NCBI GenBank assembly: GCA_964352985.1 | Contig: CAYGUK010000144.1 | Location: forward strand, 1-8,469 | Source: CAYGUK01 sp964352985 | GTDB lineage: Bacteria; Pseudomonadota; Gammaproteobacteria; JAHCLG01 | DNA: 8,469 bases | Reading direction: 5' to 3' | Shown here: one piece after another, positions 1 to 6,269 of the stretch | Position numbering within the stretch: the first letter of the stretch is position 1 | How the letters are laid out: every line of letters starts with the position of its first letter | Notes under the pieces: model-generated | What the model saw: the letters and a program-made list of their open reading frames with translations, nothing else | The model's database searches: none | Told to the model about the DNA's origin: nothing | Program-made: the position numbers and the translations under genes

Positions 1-1
1 T

Positions 2-1096
2 CCTGCCTTAGCACCGCTTTGGATCACAATTTTTACATTTATTGTGATGGGGATAATTTGGCATTTTTTTTATCGACAAATAATATTTGGTTATTTTCAT
101 GTCAAACTAGCTGAAATTTATTTAGTCAGTTTTTTTACTAGTGTTTTAGATCCTGTGCGAGAAAATATTCATGTTCTTAATGAAAATGTTGAAAAGATTT
201 CAATTGCTAATTTAACGAATATTAGTACGAAAGTTGGGGAAGCCATTCGTTGGGTTATAGCTCCAATTTTGTTTATACTAGGATTTTATGCCTTAACACG
301 TTCAGCAAGCTTTCGTTTTAAGCGTGTGTTTAACATGAAGAAATTAGCACAAACTGAAGTTAAAAATTGGCCTCAAATTACACCGGTTCTTAGCCTGGAT
401 TTAGTAAAAACAGATATTGATAAGGGCCCCTGGGCAATGGCGTTAACTCCAATGCAGTTTGCAAAAAAGATGGAGCTATTAAAAGAAGAACGTAAACCAA
501 TGACAGATGGGATGTTACTTAAGCAAAATCGTCCAACAGTATCTTTAGTCCGCGGTGCTGCGCATCGCGTCTTCGCACTTCAAATAGGCAAAACGTTTCA
601 AAGTGTCGATAAACTCCCAATTCACGCAAAAGCATTGTTTGCAGTATTTGCAGCAAAAGGTAACGGTGATGATGCGAGTGCGAGAAAATTATTGGCACAA
701 ATTTCTGAATCGACATCGTCTGGGAATTTAAATTATTCGGGTACAGATAAATTAATTCATAAACATATAGAGAGTAAGGGTGTTAAGTTAGTAATTAAAC
801 GCCATGCTTATATGTTATCAATTATGGCAAGTATGTTGGAGTTTGCTAGAACAGATGGTGTTTTAGCATCAGCAGATTTTCTTTGGTTAAAACCTATTGA
901 TAGATCTTTATGGTATATGTTGAACATGGTAGGAAGACAGACTGCCATAGCTGAAGTAGCTGGACCATTTGCGCATTGGTTAGCAGAAAAAGAGATTGGT
1001 CATAAGCTGATGGTACCTATGGTCGATGAAGCAGTAAAAGCAATGGACATCGCCATTAAAAGTGTTATCTACATTCCAGATGAAGATAAAGAGTAA
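2..1096 (+). CDS. dotM: DotM/IcmP, T4BSS coupling-complex membrane protein (5' end outside window)
   Basis: DotM (IcmP) is an inner-membrane protein of the Dot/Icm coupling complex. In Legionella it partners the ATPase DotL, and its cytoplasmic domain binds Glu-rich effector signals. The reading frame is open from base 2 with no stop. The codons before the first possible start (GTG at 44, ATG at 47) already encode the family's first membrane segment (APLWITIFTF), so the true start lies upstream and 364 codons are visible here. A second hydrophobic segment is encoded at about 242-298 (AIRWVIAPILFILGF). Family hallmarks are GPWAMALTP (from 425), a His-Ala-Tyr block near 800-815, DFLWLKP, and the block VGRQT..EVAGPFAHW (929-979). 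The usual family length is about 375 residues, so only around a dozen codons are missing. Six bases separate its stop from dotL, which suggests co-transcription. Identification is from remembered family motifs and is strong. Confidence 0.95.
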   Translation, partial: PALAPLWITIFTFIVMGIIWHFFYRQIIFGYFHVKLAEIYLVSFFTSVLDPVRENIHVLNENVEKISIANLTNISTKVGEAIRWVIAPILFILGFYALTRSASFRFKRVFNMKKLAQTEVKNWPQITPVLSLDLVKTDIDKGPWAMALTPMQFAKKMELLKEERKPMTDGMLLKQNRPTVSLVRGAAHRVFALQIGKTFQSVDKLPIHAKALFAVFAAKGNGDDASARKLLAQISESTSSGNLNYSGTDKLIHKHIESKGVKLVIKRHAYMLSIMASMLEFARTDGVLASADFLWLKPIDRSLWYMLNMVGRQTAIAEVAGPFAHWLAEKEIGHKLMVPMVDEAVKAMDIAIKSVIYIPDEDKE

Positions 1097-1102
1097 GGCA
1101 AT

Positions 1103-3745
1103 ATGTTACGTGGTTTAGATGAACAACAAGAATTAGATCCGCGACTGTTAATACGCGATACCCGTACGCTTGGCCAAAAATTTGGTGACTTCTTTAAAAA
1201 CCCTCAAAATGTTGGCATTATGCTAATGTGCTCTGCGGTCGGTGTGTGGGTTTTACCCGGTTGGGCAGATCTATTTCTAATTTTTGGTATCGGTACTTTT
1301 TTATATAGTATGACTCGTAAAACGATGTTGCCGTTTCGCATGCCAATGCACTCAGGTCGAATGGATCATAACGATATAGCACCAGGTTCAAATAAAGCGC
1401 GTAAATCGAGAGGAATTTTGTTTTTTGGCAATGAAAAATCCACCAACTCCGAATTGTGGTTTAACAATGAGGATATGCGTACCCACATGTTAATTTTTGG
1501 TTCTACAGGTTCTGGTAAAACTGAAACGTTAGTTTCGCTTTCCTATAATGCTTTAGTTCAAGGCAGTGGTTTTATTTATGTTGATGGTAAAGGTGATAAC
1601 TCATTATTTGCCAAAATTTTCTCGATGGCCAGATCAATGGGCCGTGAAGACGATATGTTATTGGTAAATTTTATGACGGGGGCAAGAGATATTATTGGAC
1701 CCCAAGAAAAACGTTTATCAAATACAATGAATCCTTTTTCAAGTGGCTCATCTTCGATGTTATCTCAGTTGGTAGTAAGTTTGATGGATTCTTCTGCACA
1801 AACCCCTGATGGTGATATGTGGAAAGGCCGTGCGATTTCATTCGTCGAAGCACTCATGAAAGTTTTAGTTGCCATGCGTGATTCTGGTGCAATCTTGCTT
1901 GATGCAAATGCTGTGCGGAATTATTTTACTCTTGATCGAGTTGAACAAATTGTAATGGATAAAGTTTTTCCTCGTGATGGAGGCCTTGAACCTGTGAGTA
2001 TGGATGGTTTACCACCAGAAGTATTAGAGCCAATCACCAACTATGTTATTAACTTGCCGGGTTATGATAAAAATAAAAAAGGTAAACAGTCTCCTCAAGT
2101 ATTAGAGCAACATGGTTTTATTACCATGCAATTAACCCGGGTGTTTACATCTTTAGCTGATACTTATGGCCATATTTTAAGAACTAATTTGGCTGAAGTC
2201 GATATGAAAGACGTGGTCTTAAATCGCCGTATTTTAGTCGTGTTATTACCTGCAATGGAAAAATCACCTGATGAATTATCTAACTTAGGAAAAGTAATCA
2301 TCGCCACATTAAAAGCGATGATGGCAGCTGGTTTAGGTGATGAGGTTGAAGGTGAGTTCAAAGATGTTATTGAACGCAAACCAACTAATGCGCCCACACC
2401 TTTTCTTTGTATTTTAGATGAGTATGGTTATTACGCTGTGCCAGGGTTTGCTGTTGTACCAGCGCAGGCACGTTCACTTGGATTTTCTACTATTTTTGCT
2501 GGGCAAGATTTACCTGCTTTCCAAAAAGCTTCAAAAGAAGAAGCCGCATCTATTGGTGCCAATACTAATATTAAAGTAGCGATGAAACTAGAAGATCCTG
2601 TCGAAACATGGGATTTCTTTTCTAAAACAGCCGGTGAAGCTTATGTTACAAAAGTTGATTCATTTCAAACTAAAGCAGATAGTGTAACCAATACTTACAT
2701 GGACACCCGTAGTTCATCTTTTGAAAAACGAGCAAGAATTGATTTACTTGATTTAAAAGATCAACGTGAGGGTGAAGCACATGTCTTTTTTAAATCTAAA
2801 ATTGTGCGAGCTAGATCTTTTTATGCTAATCCAAAATCAGTAAAAAGAATGAGGTTAAATCAATTTTTAAAAGTTGAGCCACCTGATGCAAAAAAATTAG
2901 TAGATCTAGAAAAGAGAATAAATCGATTCAATGATGCAGTTGATAAATTTGATTCTTTTGTACCAAATTCTGTCGAAAATGCTGAAGTAACTCTCATATC
3001 ATCAAAATTACTAGAAAATACTGAAGTGGGTGGGATAGAAAGAGGTGTAAATGCGTTAATTGCTTTCCACAACCACTCCATTGAGGAAGAATTTCCTGAA
3101 GAGAAAGAAGAAATTGCCGATGAACAACTCAATTTATTTACTAAATTTCGATTGGGCCGTCGTCAACAGCAAGAAATCTTAACTGATGACTGGGAAAATT
3201 TTAGTGCGGCATTAGTGAATAAATTGCAGACTCGAGAACAAGTAGAATTTGTAGAACGTTTAACTGGTAAATCGGTGAAGCATGCAACAAATATTGCTGA
3301 AGAAATTATAAAAGATATGCAAACCGCTACATATTATCCGCCAGAAATTGAAAACATGCCAACAGGTCCTGAAATTGCTGAAGCCGTTCAAGATATTTCT
3401 AATCACATTAGAGAGCAACGTGAATCTAAAGGCGGTAGTAATATGGGCGGAATTCCAAATTTTGATGATATTGATCTTCCTCCGTTAGATCCTATGTCAT
3501 CTTTCGATAGTCCATCAGATTTTGCATTACCTGATTTTGATGAAAAATCAACTTCGTCAATTTCGGAATTGGATGACTTGAACTTTGATAAACATAAGCC
3601 TCATGAAAATTCAACCGATTTAAGTTTTGATGATTTTGCGGATCCATTATTTGATGATTTGGATAAAAATTTAGATACTCCAGAATCCCCCTTTAAAGAA
3701 TCAGATAAAATTGATGAAGAAAAGAAAAAAGATCCCCCCGAGTAA
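1103..3745 (+). CDS. dotL: DotL/IcmO, type IV coupling ATPase with extended acidic C-terminal tail
   Basis: DotL (IcmO) is the VirD4/TraG-like coupling ATPase that receives effectors at the inner membrane. Two hydrophobic segments lie at about residues 37-70. Walker A is GSTGSGKT at 133-140 (bases 1499-1522) and Walker B is CILDEYG with D439-E440. The region after about 590 corresponds by position to the Legionella part that binds DotN, IcmS/IcmW and LvgA; that assignment is inference. It is rich in charged helical sequence. The protein has 880 residues against about 783 in Legionella pneumophila. The excess is a tail from about residue 783 (bases 3449-3742) with 30 acidic and 9 basic residues of 98 and six Phe-Asp motifs (NFDD, SFDS, DFDE, NFDK, SFDD, LFDD), ending in a lysine cluster and DPPE. 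The ATG at 1103 follows the dotM stop by six bases with AAGG just before it. The stop lies seven bases from the end of the opposing P450 gene. Confidence 0.96.
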   Translation: MLRGLDEQQELDPRLLIRDTRTLGQKFGDFFKNPQNVGIMLMCSAVGVWVLPGWADLFLIFGIGTFLYSMTRKTMLPFRMPMHSGRMDHNDIAPGSNKARKSRGILFFGNEKSTNSELWFNNEDMRTHMLIFGSTGSGKTETLVSLSYNALVQGSGFIYVDGKGDNSLFAKIFSMARSMGREDDMLLVNFMTGARDIIGPQEKRLSNTMNPFSSGSSSMLSQLVVSLMDSSAQTPDGDMWKGRAISFVEALMKVLVAMRDSGAILLDANAVRNYFTLDRVEQIVMDKVFPRDGGLEPVSMDGLPPEVLEPITNYVINLPGYDKNKKGKQSPQVLEQHGFITMQLTRVFTSLADTYGHILRTNLAEVDMKDVVLNRRILVVLLPAMEKSPDELSNLGKVIIATLKAMMAAGLGDEVEGEFKDVIERKPTNAPTPFLCILDEYGYYAVPGFAVVPAQARSLGFSTIFAGQDLPAFQKASKEEAASIGANTNIKVAMKLEDPVETWDFFSKTAGEAYVTKVDSFQTKADSVTNTYMDTRSSSFEKRARIDLLDLKDQREGEAHVFFKSKIVRARSFYANPKSVKRMRLNQFLKVEPPDAKKLVDLEKRINRFNDAVDKFDSFVPNSVENAEVTLISSKLLENTEVGGIERGVNALIAFHNHSIEEEFPEEKEEIADEQLNLFTKFRLGRRQQQEILTDDWENFSAALVNKLQTREQVEFVERLTGKSVKHATNIAEEIIKDMQTATYYPPEIENMPTGPEIAEAVQDISNHIREQRESKGGSNMGGIPNFDDIDLPPLDPMSSFDSPSDFALPDFDEKSTSSISELDDLNFDKHKPHENSTDLSFDDFADPLFDDLDKNLDTPESPFKESDKIDEEKKKDPPE

Positions 3746-3752
3746 TAAAGGA

Positions 3753-5111
3753 TTATTTTTTTCGCCTTACCGCTTTTATACGAATGCCGTATTTTGGTTT
3801 GAGAGTAAATAAACAAGCTAGCTTAATTTTTTGATTTTGATCGTGCTGTAAGTCAAAATGTTGTCCCAAAGTTGCAAGTATCATTTGTGCTTGTATTGTA
3901 GCAAAATGACTAGCAACACATATTCGTTGTCCTCCACCAAAAGGAAAATAAATATGTTTATTGATATTTTTTCCTTTTTCTCCTAAAAAACGTTCTGGAA
4001 TAAATTGTTCTGCATCGTCCCAATAATATTCAAGACGATTCATGGCATATTGGCTTAACATAATTTTTGAATTTTCTTTTAAAGTATAACCATCCACAAC
4101 GCCATCAGTAGTAATGCGACGAAAATTACACCAGATAGGAGGATAAAGTCTCATCGCCTCTTGAAAAATAGCTTTTGTATAATTTAACTCTTTACAGTCT
4201 TCTATTGTTGGTAAACGATTGTTTAAAACGGATTTTAATTCGGCATGAAATTTTTCTTTAACATGAGGATTTTGTGAGAGGGTTAACCATGTCCAAGATA
4301 ATGCAAGTCCTAACGTTTCATGCCCAGTCACAATGAATGTAAATACTTCATCAAGAATCATTTCTTTGCTAATTGGGGTTTGATTATCGGGATTAACCGC
4401 ATTAAAAATTAAATTAATTAGGCTATCTTGTTGTAAATGATTTTGGCAATGAGTAATCAAATTATTTGTAATTTTTAAACCAATGTCCATTGCTTGGTGA
4501 AATCGTTTACTTGCCGGTGACGGGAACCATTTGGGAAATAAAATATGGGCATTACCGACAAATCGATTACCGACATGAATTGCGTAGATGAATGTTTTTT
4601 TTTCTTCGGGCGTCATTTCATAATTAAAAAGGATACGACATGCCGTACCCAGTGTTAAATTAAGCATTTCTTGGTGAATGTCAAAGTAATTACCTTGATT
4701 AGCAAGTTTTGTAAAATCGGCAACTGTTTTTTCTAATTCGATTAAAATATCTGGGCCATAATTTAATGTTTGCTGATAGTGAAAATAGGGTTGTAATTGT
4801 TTTCGCTGCGAACGCCATGATTGACCTGAATTAGTAAGTAAACCATCACGCAAGGCATATTTCAATCGATCGTAGTAAGTGCCTTCTTTGGTGAATTGAT
4901 TATGTTTATCATTTAATATCTGTGCTATCGATGTTGGAGTATTAAAAAGATAATAATTGATCATATTTCTGGGTAACAAAACAGCGCCACCAAATTTTTT
5001 AGCAACTTGAAAAATCAACTCCGCAATATGATCGCATCTTGGAATAGTCATCGACATCAATGGACTAATGCGACGAATTTTTTTGTTAGGAATTTTAGAA
5101 TTTGTTGACAT
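3753..5111 (-). CDS. Cytochrome P450 monooxygenase (CYP4/CYP102-like motifs)
   Basis: This is a complete 452-residue P450, a haem-thiolate monooxygenase that would use electrons from an outside redox partner, since no reductase domain is fused. All core motifs are present in order: C-helix W99xxxR103, I-helix oxygen-activation motif TGHET at 262-266, K-helix E318xxR321, PERF at 372-375, and the haem loop FGGGQRIC with ligand Cys398. The usual CxG after the ligand is CVA here. The GHET form resembles the CYP4/CYP102 side of the family, which often acts on fatty acids or similar lipids; the substrate here is unknown. There is no signal peptide or clear membrane anchor, so it is probably soluble. 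No good ribosome binding site precedes the ATG (only GAG about 8 bases ahead). It lies opposite to all its neighbours, between dotL and dotK, and has no known secretion role. Its base composition is as AT-rich as its neighbours, so recent transfer is not evident. Confidence 0.95.
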   Translation of the reverse strand: MSTNSKIPNKKIRRISPLMSMTIPRCDHIAELIFQVAKKFGGAVLLPRNMINYYLFNTPTSIAQILNDKHNQFTKEGTYYDRLKYALRDGLLTNSGQSWRSQRKQLQPYFHYQQTLNYGPDILIELEKTVADFTKLANQGNYFDIHQEMLNLTLGTACRILFNYEMTPEEKKTFIYAIHVGNRFVGNAHILFPKWFPSPASKRFHQAMDIGLKITNNLITHCQNHLQQDSLINLIFNAVNPDNQTPISKEMILDEVFTFIVTGHETLGLALSWTWLTLSQNPHVKEKFHAELKSVLNNRLPTIEDCKELNYTKAIFQEAMRLYPPIWCNFRRITTDGVVDGYTLKENSKIMLSQYAMNRLEYYWDDAEQFIPERFLGEKGKNINKHIYFPFGGGQRICVASHFATIQAQMILATLGQHFDLQHDQNQKIKLACLFTLKPKYGIRIKAVRRKK

Positions 5112-5142
5112 GATATACTCATTTTATCATGAAAGTGGTACG

Positions 5143-5172
5143 ATTGTAAGAACTGGGATTCAGCTTTTACAA
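5143..5172 (-). promoter_or_regulatory. Putative sigma70-type promoter for the P450 gene
   Basis: Read on the minus strand, TTGTAA (5172-5167) and TACAAT (5148-5143) are separated by 18 bases. They match the -35 and -10 consensus at four and five of six positions. Transcription would start near 5135, giving a leader of about 24 bases before the ATG at 5111. In AT-rich DNA such matches arise by chance, so support is moderate, but the placement suits a divergent gene with no other upstream space. Confidence 0.4.
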
Positions 5173-5181
5173 GTAAATTAC
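5166..5181 (-). promoter_or_regulatory. Weak CpxR-like box between the divergent promoters
   Basis: On the minus strand this reads GTAAT, six bases, then GTAAA. It resembles the direct-repeat GTAAA site of the envelope-stress regulator CpxR, which is known to control several icm/dot genes in Legionella. Nine of ten core bases match. It overlaps the -35 element proposed for the P450 and lies about 20 bases upstream of that for dotK. The short motif and AT-rich setting make chance a real possibility. Confidence 0.2.
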
Positions 5182-5195
5182 TATTTTTTAAGTAT

Positions 5196-5237
5196 ATTAT
5201 TTGATTGGTTATTACTTTCAAGTGATAATCAAATAAT
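5196..5237. repeat. Perfect 11-bp inverted repeat, operator-like
   Basis: The left arm ATTATTTGATT (5196-5206) is the exact reverse complement of the right arm AATCAAATAAT (5227-5237), with a 20-base spacer. The left arm contains the -35 hexamer of the proposed dotK promoter. The right arm overlaps the end of its -10 and reaches the predicted start site. This geometry suits a dimeric DNA-binding regulator. A second pairing is possible in the spacer (GGTTATTACTT with AAGTGATAATC, using G-U pairs), so an RNA or cruciform structure is an alternative. No T-run follows, so it is not a standard terminator. Confidence 0.6.
5201..5229 (+). promoter_or_regulatory. Sigma70-type promoter for dotK-dotJ-dotI-dotH-dotG
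   Basis: TTGATT (5201-5206) and GATAAT (5224-5229) are spaced by exactly 17 bases and match the -35 and -10 consensus at four and five of six positions. The predicted start near 5236 lies 75 bases before the favoured dotK ATG at 5312, or 30 before the alternative at 5267. A promoter is needed here because the P450 gene faces the other way and blocks read-through from dotL. The inverted repeat at 5196-5237 frames it. Confidence 0.55.
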
Positions 5238-5311
5238 TAAATTTTAGCAATTGTGATGATGACTACATGATGGGTAAATCTCTGAAACAAATTGAATGGC
5301 ATTTATGGATC

Positions 5312-5992
5312 ATGAAAAAGTTCATATTGATAATTTTGTTTTTCTTATTTGTTTTTAACATTGAAGGATGTAGTACAACACGACGATTTTATACACCGAA
5401 TCCATATATAACTAAAACGGGACAGCTGGGTATCGTAGGTGCTGCCGGAGGGGCGGCGATAGGTGCTTATGCTGGAGGCGGATTAGGTGCTGGATTAGGT
5501 GGAATTCTGGGTGGGATGATTGGTGTGACAGTGGGGCATTTTTTGCAACAAAATCAAACACTGGTTCAGCGTATTGAAGATCAAGGTGTGAAAGTTGTGA
5601 CAGTTGGTGATAATGTATTATTAATTTTACCAGCAGATAAATTTTTCCAACCTGACTCACCGAATCGTATTCAAATGTCAGATACCACTTTGAATGATAT
5701 TGCTGGATTATTGCGAGGATATGAAAAAGTAACTGTAAAAGTAGCTGCGTATTCAGATACAACTTGTTCACCGCAAAGGGCATTAGCGTTAACACAGCAG
5801 CAAGCTCAAAACGTAGTCGATTATTTATGGGCTAGAGGTATTGATACGAGAATTATATTTGCAAAAGGGTATGGAAGTGGTCATCCTATTTCTAATAACT
5901 GGTCTGCGTATGGGCGAGCTCAAAATAGAAGAATAGAAATAACACTGAGATTGTTACCCAAGTGTTGTGTATTAAGTACTGGAACGGGTTAG
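5312..5992 (+). CDS. dotK: DotK/IcmN, outer-membrane lipoprotein with glycine zipper and OmpA-like domain
   Basis: DotK (IcmN) is a lipoprotein of the Dot/Icm outer-membrane core complex. From ATG 5312 the protein has 226 residues and begins with a classic lipoprotein signal (MKKFILIILFF...IEGC) whose lipidated cysteine is residue 20. Glu at the -2 position of the lipobox is unusual. An in-frame ATG at 5267 would add 15 residues with Glu, Trp and His before the signal; I prefer 5312 for that reason, as neither site has a good ribosome binding site. A glycine zipper occupies about 37-75. An OmpA-like domain covers about 104-215, with AYSDT (Asp149), ALTQQQAQNVVDYL, GYGSGHP and GRAQNRRIEI. The Asp of the peptidoglycan-binding pair is kept, but the Arg expected before AQ appears to be Gln164. 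The tail holds a Cys-Cys pair. It is first in the operon, 19 bases before dotJ. Confidence 0.88.
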   Translation: MKKFILIILFFLFVFNIEGCSTTRRFYTPNPYITKTGQLGIVGAAGGAAIGAYAGGGLGAGLGGILGGMIGVTVGHFLQQNQTLVQRIEDQGVKVVTVGDNVLLILPADKFFQPDSPNRIQMSDTTLNDIAGLLRGYEKVTVKVAAYSDTTCSPQRALALTQQQAQNVVDYLWARGIDTRIIFAKGYGSGHPISNNWSAYGRAQNRRIEITLRLLPKCCVLSTGTG

Positions 5993-6011
5993 ATTGGAGA
6001 AAAAAATTTAA

Positions 6012-6269
6012 ATGTCATTTGATACTCAGGAAGTTATTAAAAGTAATCCAAAATTCTACCGAAATAATTATCGGCGGGCTGTGGTTGCACTTATTTTAGC
6101 TCAAGGGATAATTATCATTTTGTGTTTAATTGTTTTTTATTTATATAAGTCGACGCCAGAGAGAATGTTTTATGCAACAACTTCTACGGGGCGAGTTATC
6201 GAACTCTGCCCGTGTATTACTCCGAATAATTGTTATTTAGAAAATTGTAAAATGAGGTATTGGACATGA
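6012..6269 (+). CDS. dotJ: DotJ/IcmM, short DotI-like inner-membrane protein
   Basis: DotJ (IcmM) is a small inner-membrane protein that in Legionella forms a complex with its longer relative DotI. This 85-residue protein has a cytoplasmic start with NPKFYRNNYRR, one membrane helix at about 23-45, and a short periplasmic part. It aligns with the DotI encoded next to it: KFYRNNYRR against KFYRDNYKR, then the helix, then FYATTSTG against YFATRPNG. It lacks DotI's folded periplasmic domain, as expected for the family (about 94 residues in Legionella). The last 20 residues are odd: they hold four cysteines (66, 68, 74, 79) and end KMRYWT. GGAG at 5996-5999 lies 12 bases before the ATG. The stop overlaps the dotI start as ATGA. 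Confidence 0.88.
   Translation: MSFDTQEVIKSNPKFYRNNYRRAVVALILAQGIIIILCLIVFYLYKSTPERMFYATTSTGRVIELCPCITPNNCYLENCKMRYWT
6254..6257 (+). promoter_or_regulatory. Ribosome binding site fixing the dotI start
   Basis: GAGG lies eight bases before ATG 6266, inside the dotJ coding region. It supports that ATG over the in-frame TTG at 6260, which is only two bases from it, and makes the dotJ-dotI junction a four-base ATGA overlap typical of translational coupling. Confidence 0.65.

Noticed and set aside
44..49. GTG/ATG at 44-49 as the start of dotM
   Set aside because: The upstream in-frame codons from base 2 encode part of the conserved first membrane segment, so these are internal codons and the gene starts before the window.
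2860..3132. 90-codon antisense open frame in dotL
   Set aside because: Its Ser/Phe-rich composition is what the reverse complement of the acidic and lysine-rich dotL codons produces; no independent support.
3744..3762. Possible terminator after dotL: AATAA/TTATT stem with AGGA loop followed by seven T
   Set aside because: The stem is five A-T pairs only and lies over the end of the P450 gene; it is too weak to call in AT-rich DNA.
5144..5172. TTGTAA/TTACAA six-base inverted repeat upstream of the P450
   Set aside because: It is largely explained by the proposed -35 and -10 hexamers and is short enough to be chance.
5267..5311. Extra N-terminal 15 codons of dotK from ATG 5267
   Set aside because: They would put polar and aromatic residues ahead of a textbook lipoprotein signal that begins MKKF at 5312; kept only as an alternative start.
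5412..5795. 127-codon open frame antisense to dotK
   Set aside because: It runs opposite the glycine-zipper and OmpA-like coding sequence, has no recognisable domain or binding site, and looks like a by-product of dotK codon use.
6012..6269. dotJ as a truncated pseudogene copy of dotI
   Set aside because: A short DotI-like protein in this position is the normal family arrangement, and its frame, ribosome binding site and ATGA overlap are intact.
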